DNA of 64,000 nt from Pachyrhynchus sulphureomaculatus (lineage: Eukaryota; Arthropoda; Insecta; Coleoptera; Curculionidae). Both the position numbers and the translations under genes were made by a program. The notes under the pieces were generated by a model that ran no database searches, was not told the DNA's origin, and saw nothing but the letters and a program-made list of their open reading frames with translations. The number at the start of each line of letters is the position of its first letter. Position 1 is the stretch's first letter. This document shows positions 23,561 to 34,211 of the stretch, in pieces. The stretch spans positions 131,755,897-131,819,896 of the forward strand of contig CM032452.1 of assembly GCA_019049505.1 (NCBI GenBank). Reading direction: 5' to 3'.

Positions 23561-24007
23561 ATTTATATATATTATAGATATAGATTATTATTATTATTAT
23601 ATAACCTGGCCAAAAAATATATGTATGAATTTAAAAAAAGACACGTAAATCGGATAAGTGGTTCTCGCGTGATAAACGCACTAATAGACAGAGAGACATT
23701 GCATTTTATATATATTATAGATTATAGATATTCTCTGCTACATAATATTGTTCCATATTTAATGGTTTAGGCTGTGTATGTCAAAGAAACGCGCTAGCGG
23801 CAAACTTTTTTCCGACATCATTCACTATTTTACGTCACTGTTCATTCCTTATGCTACCTATCGTAATAAAATATAGCCTATAATCTGGCCGGAGAACATA
23901 TGTATGTTTTAAAAAAAAAGTGCGTAAAACGGATAAGTGGTTCTCCAGTGATAAGCGCACTAACGGACAGACAGACAGAGGACGTTGCATTTTATATATA
24001 TTATAGA

Positions 24008-24496
24008 TTATCTTAATAATCCTATTATTGTTTATTTTTACAAACATTATATTGTGGCATAAATCGTTGGTGGTCGGATTACCATCATTTGAAAAACATA
24101 TCATACCATGTCTTGCATGATCTGGGTTGTATACATATTACATACAGTTGTAAATGTGATATGGCACAATAAACTATGGAACACAGGCCCCTTGGGGGGC
24201 GGGATAGAATATCTTCCGCGGGGAGAGATGCTCAGATCCCACTACACATCGCCCGCTGTGATACCATCACATCAACTTAGGCTGCGTAATATTGTGTAAC
24301 GTTTGAGGTACCTGGATATTAAAAATTCCAGAGGTAAAATAGCCCTTTATTCGGATCTTCGGGTGGGGGCTGATTCAGGGGAGTAAACATGCAAAATAAC
24401 AACTTTAAAAATGGATTTTTGCAACATACGAGATTTAAACTCGAACATAAATTCATTGCACCAACACCTGCAATCAAATAAATGTATTCACTCTCT
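24008..24496. other. non-coding stretch with a short GC-rich island
   Basis: A locally GC-rich block (about 24,186-24,262, GGCCCCTTGGGGGGCGGG...) stands out against AT-rich flanks. It lies in an open frame of 63 codons (24,108-24,299) that I do not recognise. It may be a fragment of an older insertion. Function unknown. Confidence 0.4.
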
Positions 24497-24875
24497 GTGA
24501 AACCAAGGGCAGTTCAGCGCCTAGAACAGTCAACTTTCTCTATCCTGGGTACGACTTCTATTCTCGGTCAAAAATGACCTCTCTTGTCAACAAGAAGAGA
24601 CTCTGGAGCCCCGAAACTTCGATGTTATGTGGTTAAAAATGTACAACTCAACAAACCACAAGGTTTATCTGCTGTCCCTATCGACTACCAAGTGACACTC
24701 ACTTTAGAACACTTTCCGCTTCTCTTGCAGATACCATCGATCATTTACAGATTAACTATCTAAATGCCGACATTCCCATTCTGAGCGACTTTAATGTCAC
24801 TTAAGTATTCAAATACTACCGACGAACAAGGTCGTGAAGCTAATATCGAATAACGACTTGAGTCTATCCTACAAG
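24497..24875 (+). pseudogene. LINE endonuclease (EEP/APE-like) domain relic
   Basis: Frames pieced in order read CETKGSSAPRTVNFLYPGYDFYS (24,497-24,565), then NFDVMWLKMYNSTNHKVYLL (about 24,620-24,680). These are followed by LADTIDHLQINYLNADIPIL, then SDFNVT (about 24,720-24,800), then TTDEQGREANIE (about 24,814-24,850). These match the order of motifs in Jockey-type apurinic-endonuclease domains, where the SDFN box is normally GDFN. Several frameshifts and stops are present. It could be the 5' relative of the RT relic at 15,017-15,330. Confidence 0.7.
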
Positions 24876-26241
24876 TACTTTTATGGAAAGTGTTCAATGG
24901 ATGTAGGCCTCGCAGAGCGGTGCATGCAAGAAATACACGTCGCGGTAATACTTCACATCCTCATGAGGTTCAGCTTGTTACTCCTCGAACCCTTTTCAAG
25001 CACTCTTTTATATGAAGAACCTCGTCCCTTTGGCATAATTTGCCCAGGTGATTTCGACCAAGTATTTACAATTTACAGTGAGTCAAGACCAACGTGAATC
25101 GCTTTTTCCGCACACGGGTCGCTCTTGTAGCGCTTAGGGATTTATCTACAACACGTATGCGAGGCCCATAAAAAATACCAGAAAATGTTTCATAATTATT
25201 TACGTGGAATTTTTAAATAAATATTGTGACATTTTATGCCAACCCCTATACTACTGCCACGTTTTATTTGTTTCTAACTTTTTTTAAGAACTTTTTTATA
25301 CATATTTATTTGGACATTCAAAAAGTGAGGAGAACTAGTTTTATACTTTTAAGCACGCTTCTTAATGGTTAGTAATCCAGCTAAGATACTGCATAATGGA
25401 ATCATTTCCAGGTTTTCTATTAATGCGATTTTAGTCCTGCCTAAAATCCTCCGATGACGAGCTTTAATATTGCTAGTGAACATCGGGGAAATAAAGTTCT
25501 TATTTCATTCCATCGTTGTCTAGGGAAATGATTGAGATAATGATTTCTTTATATAGACAACATGTTCCTCCCCACTTCACCGAATGACTAACAGTCTAGC
25601 TGCGGTTTTTTAAACCGAAATATTTGACTTTGTAATAAATAATGATGTTATTCGCAGGATAGTACAGGTTTATTTTAGAAAATAACCTGTCGAAAACTGA
25701 CGATACGCTGGATGTACTAAACCACCAACAGTACTGATAATTTGAATTTTTCTCTTGGGTGCGGTAATAGCATAATCAGCTTGGTGACGTTATAGTGTTG
25801 ACGTAAAATAATTACCAGCAAAGTCAATGAATTCAAGATAGCAATACATAAGGTATATTAAAATGAAATTTTCAGTTGAGTTGATATACCTATTTAACTT
25901 TCGTAATTAGCATTATTAGCAAACCGTTATTAATTTTTTTGACATAAATAATTCTTGTAATTATTAATATTTATTCTAAATTCCTTTCACAATAAAAGAA
26001 CATGACTTTAACAATTGATTAATCCAAACGAAAATGTGTAAGGACCTAGATATTTTATTTTTACCATTATAATAATTTAAAAGGTCTCCGATAGTAATTT
26101 TTATAACTGCGACATACAAAAGCCAAAAAATGATTGTCACCCCTAACGTTAGCTTAGCTAATGGCTACCGATCAAATTCATTTGAAAGTTCGAAGAAACA
26201 GCAAGTGGAGAGTAATTTTGTCTGACATGTTAGGTCTGTTA
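24876..26241. other. non-coding stretch, possibly further LINE debris at its start
   Basis: 24,876-25,100 remains open (an 87-codon frame from 24,834) but shows no motif I can name. The rest is AT-rich without recognisable features. TTA at 26,239-26,241 is the target duplication of the Harbinger element. Confidence 0.45.
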
Positions 26242-26587
26242 AGGCCGCTATACACGCTCCGGTTTGCCTGATAGGTTTACCTGCACAAGTAGACCTGCGC
26301 AGGTAAGCCGGAGAGTGTATTATAAAACCTGTACAGATTTCTGGAACTGTACAGGCGACCGGAGTAAATATGGAAAAACGTATTTTTACCTGTGCTGGTA
26401 TTTGTTCTTTTTTTAGTGTTCCGTACAAAACACTTTAAAGATCACTTCGGTGTCTGTCTGCCTGTCCGTCTGTCTGTCACACCCGATTTTTTCCGAAACT
26501 ATTTGTCATAGAAAGTTGAAATTTGGTAATAATGTAGGAATTGATGGCCTCATCAGAGCCATGTAGTTTTGAAATTTAAAATATATA

Positions 26588-27879
26588 CGAGGCTGGTTTG
26601 AAAAGTCCGTGCAAAAATAAAAACTACTTATGTGTTTGGGGTAAACCTTTTTTATTTTTCGACATAGTCTCCTTTTAGGCTTATACACTTCGTCCAACGA
26701 TGTTCTAGTTTGTTGAACCCTTCCGAATAATAGGATTTGTCCAAGTCTGCAAAATATCCATTAGTGTCTGCAATCACCTCCTCGTTTGAATAAAATCTTT
26801 GTCCCGCCAGCCATTTCTTCAAATTGGGGAACAAATAGTAGTCCGAGGGAGCCAAGTCTGGAGAATAGGGGGGATGTGAAACGAGTTGGAATCCTATTTC
26901 CATTAATTTTGCGACCACAACTGCCGAGGTGTGTGCTGGTGCGTTGTCGTGATGGAAAAGGACTTTCTTGTGGGGCAATCGCGGGCGTTTTTCTTGCAGC
27001 TCGGTTTTCAAACGGTCCAATAACGATGAATAATATTCACCTGTAATAGTTTTACCCTTTTCCAGATAGTCGATGAGGATTATCCCTTGCGAATCCCAAA
27101 AGACAGTCGGCATAACCTTTCCGGCCGAAGGAACGGTCTTCGCTTTTTTTGGTGCAGATTCCCCTTGGTAACCCATTGTTTAGATTATTGTTTGGTCTCA
27201 GGAGTATAGTAATGCATCCATGTTTCATCCACAGTGACGAAACGACGCTTAAAGTCCTCCGGATTCTTCTGGAACAGCTGCAAGCCATCCTTGCAACACT
27301 TCACACGATTCCGTTTTTGGTCAAGCGTGAGCAATCGCGGCACCCATCTTGCGGATAGCTTTCTGATGTCCAAATGTTTATGTAAAATATTATGTACCCG
27401 TTCAGTCGAAATGCCCACAGCACTAGCAATCTCACGCACCTTAACTCTTCTTTCATCCATCACCATATCATGGATTTGATCAATGATTTCTGGAGTCGTA
27501 ACCTCCACAAGCCGTCCAGAACGTTCAGCGTCACTTGTGCCCATATGGCCAGTCCGAAAATTTTTAAACCACTTATAAACTGTTTTAATCGAAGGTGCAG
27601 AGTCACCATAATGTTTATCAAGCTTCTCTTTAGTCTCCTGAGGCGTTTTGCCTTTCATAAAGTAATGTTTAATCACCACACGAAATTCTTTTTCGTCCAT
27701 TTCTTGAAAATCACTCGACTTCCTTGATTCACACGAATGCCAAACACAAAGAAATAGACCAATATGGCTGTAATTTGTGTGTGTGTTCATTCAAGAGATG
27801 CTACTAACTAAACATGACCTCGATACGCGCCGGTGGTGCCATCTCTCGGACTTTGCACGGACTTTTCAAACCAGCCTCG
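26588..27879 (-). mobile_element. mariner element, copy D, inside an R repeat
   Basis: A 1,292-bp full-length copy has CGAGGCTGG... termini at both ends and TA at 26,586-26,587 and 27,880-27,881. It has the same length as intact copy E. Confidence 0.95.
26652..27700 (-). pseudogene. mariner transposase pseudogene, copy D (two lesions)
   Basis: It opens at ATG 27,700 (MDEKEFRVV). TAA at 27,187-27,185 replaces a CAA glutamine in ETKQQSKQW. A 1-nt deletion in a G-run at about 27,165 shifts the frame just downstream. From GESAPKK onward it is open to DYVEK and the stop at 26,652. All three catalytic aspartates are present in the conceptual text. It differs from the open copy at 45,112 by few residues otherwise, so it decayed recently. 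Confidence 0.93.
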
Positions 27880-28141
27880 TACTTTGTATTATTTTTAAAA
27901 AATCGCGAAAAATCGCTGTCCACCTGCCTTATCTCGAAAAGTACTTATTAAAAAATTTTGAAAAAATTCTGGAATATTCTCCACGGGGTGTAGATTGAAC
28001 GAAAATTATCACGAGTGCATTATCTGTAATAATTTATCTGGTATATAAAAAAAAAATTTCAAGATCATCAGTTTTCACAAACTTTATTGAAAACTCATGT
28101 GGGGTGTGTTTTGTGAAGTCACTGATCATTTTATACCACCG

Positions 28142-29006
28142 CACATTCGGACCAAAACCCAAAAAGGTGGCCAAAATATGAAGGTGTTATTTGAATTATA
28201 TGAAAATTTGCATATCTGGTTTTTTAAGGTCGCTGATTAAGAATCTGATATAAGAAATGTAAATAACAAAATGGCGGCTCCAATATAGCGGACAAAATTG
28301 ATAAAAATTGTCATATTTTCATGAAATTTCGACTATAGGGCTTTTCGATGTCGCTGATAAGGATCTGAAATTAAAAATGTGAAAAACAAAATGTTTCAGT
28401 TAACTAATGTTAATTGAAAATTAACACGGATTTGAGTATTATGTATTATAAAGATAGATATAACATTATTCATACTTTTTTTACATAAAATTTATTTTAA
28501 AAAAATGTGCAAGTGCGGGCAGCTGATTTTACTTCTATATTATTAAAAAATAATTAGAAAACACGATAAATTTGGTTTGACAGTGGGATGTCGTGGGACT
28601 TTTAACTTATGTATATTTTAATTTTGATGTTTGAAACTAAAAGTTCTAAAAATATATTTTAAACGTTACAATAATTAAATAATAATCAAATTTTATTGTA
28701 CTCAATTTATATCGTTTAAATGTACTCATTTTATTCGGAGAATCCATTTCACAAAATTAAATTAACTTCAAATATGAAACATTTGAGCGCAATTGAATCT
28801 GCCTGTCTAACTCAAACAGAACAAACTCAGAATCTGGCCTGCTCAACGCTCTAACAACAATAGGTGTCAACAGCCACGGGTGCAGACTTGATTATTATAA
28901 CCGGTCGTTTCGAATAGCACAGCATACCTAGAGCCTGAAAAGTCCCTCAATCGAACATTCATTTTAGGGACTTATGGCCACCTTTTCGGCATTCGGTCCC
29001 AATGTG
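28142..29006. mobile_element. 865-bp non-autonomous DNA element, CAC-type termini, 5-bp target duplication
   Basis: Imperfect inverted termini of about 32 bp start CACATT(C/G)GGACC. After variable bases they both contain AAAAGGTGGCCA. A CACCG duplication flanks it at 28,137-28,141 and 29,007-29,011. Removing the insert and one CACCG restores the R repeat (compare ATACCTCTGTAAC at 16,447). A 5-bp GC-rich duplication with CAC-starting termini suggests the Transib superfamily. The heptamer CACATTG differs from the published CACWATG-type consensus at one position, so the class is inference. The interior has a repeated GTCGCTGAT(T/A)A(A/G)GAATCTG-like phrase about 140 bp apart and no long frame. 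Confidence 0.7.
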
Positions 29007-29221
29007 CACCGTAACAAAATTTTTTATTTTAAAAGCAATTAACGTACGGAACACTAATTGTGCAAGTTCAGGTTGCACTTGACCGGTTTTTTTTTTTATT
29101 CAGTAAGGTTTCAAAAGAGCAAGTTTGCATAAAACGTTTATATTTTTGTTTTGTGGTTTGTGTGTGCTACTTTTGCTTTTATTTAAATTAAAAAGATTTA
29201 TTAATTTAAATCTTTAGAGAA

Positions 29222-31105
29222 ATGTTTAACCGGGCTTCAAAACAAGTTTTTGAAGAATTTATCGAAATCTATCGAAGTCCGAACCATGTTTATGGAAAAT
29301 CAAAAGTAAAGAGTATCATAACAAAGCAAAGTGGGAAGCAGCCTATGCCAAACTAGTAAAAAAACTTCCAGAAAGTGAACCAGATTCAGTTAAAGATGAT
29401 GTGAAAAAAATAAATAATATGAGGTGTAACGTAAGAAAAGAAAAAAAGAAGTATGAAACTTCTATGAAATCTGGTGCATCCGCTGATCACATATACAAGC
29501 CAAAATTATGGTACTTCCATCTCTTAGATTTTCTGGGAGATCAAGATACCCCCAGACCATTCTCTTCTAACCTGGAAATGGATGAAGAAGAAGATTAACA
29601 GGTAATAATATAAATGCTTCCTAAAGAACTAGGTATATATTTTTCATTTTTATACAAATAAGAACGATAATAATTCTAAAATGATAATAAAAAAAATAAT
29701 AACAAAATAATTTATTATGTTTCGCTGTTGTAAATAAATTTGTCCTACAAGGGTACTTTGCCGTCATTTACGAAGTATTCCATGAAGTTTTCTTGCATTT
29801 TTAAAAACGTTTCCCTGATTCCGCCTTTGTAAATGTTCCATTCTTGAAGAGGTAGTGTCATAACATTGCGTAATGATGCATGATAACATTTTTGTGGTGC
29901 ATAAGTTGTTGGTGTAGTTTTTGTCAAAAAATTGTGTAATGCACAAGTTGCCATAAATATTTTTTTTTATATTTTTTGGCTTGTAATTAATTTGTGTATG
30001 GTACACACAAAATCTCGAAGACATAATACCAAACGCATTTTCCACAATACGTCTAGCGCGAGACAGGCGGTAGTTGAAAATGCTTTTTTTCTTTACAGCC
30101 TAAATCTCCTTGCCTGAAAGGCTTCAACATATCAGTTCTTAGGGTATAGGCAGTACCTTTCCCTCAAGTCTCTCAAAATTCAGTTTCCTTTAATACTCCT
30201 CCATCTGAAATTAGTCCGTTGACTCCAAAATCGACCATAATAAAGCGATAATTTGCATCCGCTACATCCATAAGCACCATGCTATGCGGCTTTTTGTAGT
30301 TATAAAATTCTGACCCACAACCACTTGGAGGGACGATGGAAACGTGCTTCCCATACAGGGCGCCTAAAAAATGAATAAAATTCCATTTCATTTCAAATTC
30401 CTGTGCGATTTTGAGCCATTCTTCTTTTGAATTGCGAAACTAAAAGAAAAAGAAAAATGCAATTACTTAACTTGCAACAGAAACAGTAAAAAATGTTAAA
30501 ATAGCTGTTTTCATATTTCAGGATAGCTGTACAGAAGGAATTACAGCAGTTGTGGAAGATAGAGAAGATATTGAATTGGTGAATGGAATAAATATACAGG
30601 AACAAGGTGTGGCGCCAAAACGTAGTAAAACTGACAAAAAAAATGACGAATTGACTACTGATGTACTTAAATCAATACGGGGCCATTTTAAACGCCAAAA
30701 TCAGTATGACAGACACGACATGTTGGGTAAAACAATAGCTATTAATTTGCGATGATTAGAAAAGACACAATTACTCTTAGCAAAAAACATTTCAATGCCG
30801 AAATGGGAAAACTAAGTACGGAATATAATTATCAGTCACCTTCGAATCAAACGGTTTTTTTCACCACATTCAAACCACAGTTCATATTCCCCGTTTCATA
30901 TTTACATCAGCATAGTCCCGGTAATCATCACGTTATGTCACCCTAAACTACCCCATGATCGCCCGCTTCATATTCACAATCGCAAATAAAGACCATTCAT
31001 GTCGTAATACCACCAGAAACTCCTCATGAAGTAACGCCAGAAAATGATCGTACTTACATTGAAGATGAATCAGCTGCTATATATTTTACTAACTTTTCTA
31101 CTTGA
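29222..31105 (+). pseudogene. MADF-BESS DNA-binding partner of the Harbinger element (decayed)
   Basis: Exon 1 (29,222-29,601) reads MFNRASKQVFEEFIEIYRS. A 2-nt insertion at about 29,279 shifts the frame. The MADF core follows in the new frame (PCLWKIKSKEYHNKAKWEAA, then YAKLVKKLPESEPDSVKDDV) and an acidic end (EMDEEED). TAA then lies one codon before a GT donor at 29,602. Exon 2 starts after the AG at 30,521 (DSCTEGITAVVEDREDIELV). It carries a BESS-like helix pair (VLKSIRGHFKRQNQYD...MLGKTIAINLR). It is then frame-shifted at TGA 30,753 and is last open to 31,103. MADF or Myb-like second proteins help Harbinger transposases bind DNA and enter the nucleus. That role here is inference. Confidence 0.65.
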
Positions 31106-31632
31106 TCACTAAATCCTTTTTTTACATTTATAAATATTGTTGCAAATGTGAAAAAATTACACGAATAAATTACCTTGAAAAAGTTATTTTTTATTATAAA
31201 TCCTTTAAATATTCCTTTCGTAAACCTTTGTGTAAAGCATCACAGGTTTCAGGTATATTTTTGTCGAGAACTTGAGGAGATATTATTGTGCTAAATTTTA
31301 AGCCTTCGAACGATCTTCCTGTTGCAAGATACCTTAATGTAGCACACAGTCTTTCGTGTGGCGAAATACATCTCCTCATAACCGTATCTTCTCTTTTAAT
31401 CAGTGGGGTTACCATTGAAAGAAGTTTCAAGTAGGTCGGTGCATCCATTCGCAAATAATTGCAATACTTTTTTGGTCCAAATCTTAATTTATTTAATAAG
31501 GTTATTTATATATAATAAGCTATGCCTCTTCAACAGCCAGTATTTCCTCCACGTCTGACGCTTTTTCGCTTTAACTTCATATTATTTATTATATGAAGAG
31601 CTATAAAGGCTAGTAGTACACTCTCCCGCGTC
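29745..31632 (-). pseudogene. PIF/Harbinger (DDE_Tnp_4, HARBI1-like) transposase pseudogene
   Basis: The 5' exon (about 31,632 to 31,203) reads ALHIINNMKLKRK, then after a frameshift KRQTWRKYWLLKRH. It continues NYLRMDAPTYLKLLSMVTPL to GLRKEYLK. The 3' exon begins after CTTTTAG at 30,440 (FRNSKEEWLKIAQEFEMKWN). It includes FLGALYGKHVSIVPPSGCGS and VDFGVNGLISDGGVL, the first part of the catalytic domain; the first DDE position reads GALYGKH where GALDGKH is usual. Downstream text (SRARRIVENAFGIMSSRF-like, then MATCALHNFLTKTTP) is scattered over three frames to 29,745. At least four frameshifts are needed, so it is dead. The donor after YLK reads GA where GT is expected. Confidence 0.8.
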
Positions 31633-31746
31633 TCCGGCATAATTTTAAACGAGAACTACACAGTTTCACCATTGCGTGTGTAGGTTCTAACCTGTGCAGG
31701 AGAACCTGTTGAGATATACCTGCACAGGTTGCGCGTATAGCGGCCT

Positions 31747-32112
31747 TTACTTTCTCATTTGAACTGAGTATACAATTATGCAAAAAGTTGGATTTTTCTT
31801 ATTTATTCGGTATTTTGTCCATGACCGATTAGATAATACAGCAGTAACGAAATATTCAATGACCATGACAAATAATACTACTGGTATTAAGTAGTCTAAA
31901 CCGAAATTGTTTAGGTATAGAAATAAAACTTACATTAAGGAAAAAAATGGCTAAAATAATTTATTCAGTGCTTTCCTTGCAAATATATGGTTCTAAAATT
32001 AGTACTAAACTTGACTATCTCGCACCAAAGAATATGGTCCACTTTATGGTGAAATATTAATAAAAAGAAAATTAGAAATTTACCTTGATTATATATTTAT
32101 AGTATTTTATGA
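31747..32112. other. non-coding stretch, nothing recognised
   Basis: AT-rich right flank of the Harbinger element. Confidence 0.5.
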
Positions 32113-33605
32113 CTAAAAGCCGTGCCCGTGGCTCCGCTCGCGTAAACTTGATTCACCTTTATCGTCACTGCTTATTCGTTATGTTTATATTATTATATAG
32201 CTCAAGGGGCCTTAGAGGCTCATGGCTTGGTTGTATACTGGTCTCCACTTCTTTTTGTCTCCGGTTAGCTTTTCCCAGTGTGAGATTCCCATCAACTCCA
32301 GATCTTGCTTTACTGCCTGAATCCAAATAGATCGAGGTCTACCCTTGCCTCTTCTTCCAACCACTCCTCTTATTAGGGCTTGCTTTGCCCGTCTTTCTTC
32401 CTTCATCCTTGCCACGTGTCCCAACCATCCTAATCGCTGGCTTATTATGATTTAGCTTATAAGAGGTTTCGTATATAGGCATTTTAATTCGTAGTTTGTT
32501 CTTCTTCTCCACGGTCCCTCTTCTTTCCTTCCTACGTAGATTCTTCTCAAATCTTTCCTTTCCCACACCTCCAACGTCTCCTTTTCTCTTGCATTCAGTT
32601 TCCACGTTTCGCATCTACATGTCACCGTGGGTTTGACAACTATCGTATATATTCTTTCCTTTGCTTTTCTTGATACATTCTTTAATTTCAATATTTTATT
32701 CATTGCCCCCAAACATCTCTGTCCTTTCGCTATTCTTTCTTGTATCTCCGTCCTTTCTTGTCCACTCTATGTTATTGTTACTCCCAGATAATTAAACTTG
32801 TCTACTTTTTCAAACATATATCTTTTCCCTAAGTTGTTTATTACATCTAAACTTTTGTTGTTTTTATTATCCTTCTTCTTTGTAATTTCCATGTATTTTG
32901 TTTTTTCCTCATTTATCTTTAGTCCTCTCATCCTTCCCCTTTCTTCTATCCTACTTATGGCTTTTTTGAGGTTCTCTTTTGCTCTCGCAATCACTGCTAC
33001 ATCATCCGCATAACCCAAGCATTGGCAGGTTTGTTGGTATATCGTTCCATTTGTTTTTATTTCTGACTCCCGGATTATCTTCTCTAGTACCAAATTAAAT
33101 AGACATGTCGACATTGGTTCCCCCTGTCTTATCTTAATCCTCTCTTCACCTTAAACTTGTCTGATACTTTGCCCTCAACCAACACTCTATTTTCTGTGCC
33201 ATTCAGAGTCATTCTCACCATGTGAATCAATTTACTTGGAATTTTTAGTTCTTCCATTATCTTGTAGAGTCCTTCTCTATTTACAGAGTCATATGCTTCT
33301 CTGAAATCCACAAAGACCAAGTGTAGTGCCAAATTTTGTTCTAAGCTATTAACTTGGATTTGCTTAATCGAAAATATCTGGTCTGTAACCGATCTATTTT
33401 TCCTGAATCTACACTGGTACTCTCCTAAAATAGACTCGGCTTTCTCTGCTAGTCTGTTTTCTTCATAGTCAACACTACTATCTTGTACACGACATCCAGT
33501 AAGACTATTGGTCTATAATTAGTACATATAGTTTTTTCTCCTTTTTTGTATATTGGACAAATGAGCCACTCTCTCCAGCTCACTGGCATCTTTTCTGTTT
33601 CCCAT
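32113..33605 (-). mobile_element. Helitron-like 3' end fused to a LINE RT segment (first copy)
   Basis: The minus strand ends GTTTACGCGAGCGGAGCCAC...GGCTTTTAG at 32,113, a variant of the GGCTAG terminus. The typical GATAAAGGTGAATCAAG block precedes it. Immediately upstream (about 32,185) the sequence switches to the LINE RT C-terminus at the same base as in the element at 41,498-43,904. Sequence similarity with that element stops at about 33,605, so this copy is truncated at its 5' side. The typical array (33,868-34,575) lies beyond it in the opposite orientation. Confidence 0.7.
32212..33605 (-). pseudogene. LINE reverse transcriptase, 5'-truncated and frameshifted (first copy)
   Basis: In order on the minus strand: KMPVSWREWLICPIYKKGEK (33,590), NYRPIVLLDVVYKIV, FVDFREAYDSVNREGLYKIM (33,320), VKRGLRQGEPMSTCLFNLVL (33,150), GYADDVAVIARAKENLKKAI (33,020), then the thumb and C-terminal block to the stop at 32,212 (SHWEKLTGDKKKWRPVYNQA). 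It is broken into at least five frames by indels. The YADD aspartates are intact. No endonuclease domain is present. It is nearly the same sequence as the RT at 41,590-43,215. Confidence 0.88.
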
Positions 33606-33867
33606 TTTAAATTTATGTCTCTCCGTTGCATCAATTGAGTCTAAATCAATATATGTAAATATTAGACAGACAGCTTAATACAGGAATGCGGTTTGATTTT
33701 CTGAAAATTGTTCTACAAAAGAGGATTGATATGGTAAAAAGCATGAAAAATCTAAACAAACTACTATTTATTTTAAGTACAAGCTTTTCGTTTCATTGCC
33801 TAGTAGATAAAACGCCCATTTTTTTTTTAAGATTAACCACATTGAGACCTAGCGTTCTCTAATTTTA

Positions 33868-34147
33868 TCTATAATATATAGAAAATGCAACGTCTCTCTG
33901 TCTGTCTGTCCGTTGCGCGAGTGCGCTTATCACTCGAGAACCACTTATCTGATTTACGTGTTTTTTTAAAACATACATATGTTCTCTGGCCAGGTTATAG
34001 GATATATTTTATTAGGTTAAGTAACATAAGGAATAAGCAGTGACGATAATAGTGAATCAAGTCGGAAACAAGTTTGCCGCTAGCGCACTCTCTTGCAATA
34101 CGCTGCCTAAACCGTTAAATATGGAACAATGTCATGTAACAAAGAAT

Positions 34148-34211
<64 letters not shown>

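Larger units (their letters stand above)
20405..24007 (-). mobile_element. Helitron-like element (H2), minus strand, split by a nested Helitron-like element
   Basis: Read on the minus strand it starts TC at 24,007 (TCTATAATATATATAAAATG) and ends CTAG at 20,405-20,408. The host base is A at 20,404 and T lies on the other side at the CTAG end. Its order is a long monomer L (24,007 to about 23,715), a short S (to about 23,580) and S' (interrupted at 23,561/21,124). A terminal unit with a 20-bp minisatellite follows. The 3' end has a GC-rich palindromic block (CCGCGGCTGCCC on plus) just before CTAG. TC...CTAG termini, a subterminal hairpin and A^T insertion are Helitron hallmarks. No Rep/helicase gene is present. 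Confidence 0.72.
26415..29087 (-). repeat. dispersed repeat R, copy (c), split by two transposons
   Basis: Three segments (26,415-26,587; 27,880-28,141; 29,007-29,087) rejoin into a reverse R copy. It starts AGTGTTCCGTACAAAACACT and ends ...GGTTGCACTTGACCGGTT. About 170 bp before the mariner insertion point are missing relative to the copy at 46,365-46,982. Confidence 0.88.
26242..31746. mobile_element. PIF/Harbinger element with three nested insertions
   Basis: The termini AGGCCGCTATAC(A/G)CGC are inverted at 26,242 and 31,746. The 3-bp duplication TTA (26,239-26,241 and 31,747-31,749) is the Harbinger signature. Subterminal ACCTG(C/T)(G/A)CAGGT-like motifs repeat inside both ends (26,270-26,360 and 31,690-31,735). 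They are plausible transposase or partner binding sites. The element encodes a decayed DDE_Tnp_4 transposase (minus) and a decayed MADF-BESS partner (plus). The left arm is occupied by an R repeat (26,415-29,087). That repeat is split by mariner D and an 865-bp CACAT-ended element. Confidence 0.85.

Noticed and set aside
32798..33013. Hydrophobic plus-strand frame (71 codons, MSTFSNIYLFPKLF...) as a possible membrane protein
   Set aside because: It is antisense to the LINE RT YADD region, and its hydrophobicity reflects the complement of lysine/glutamate-rich RT sequence.
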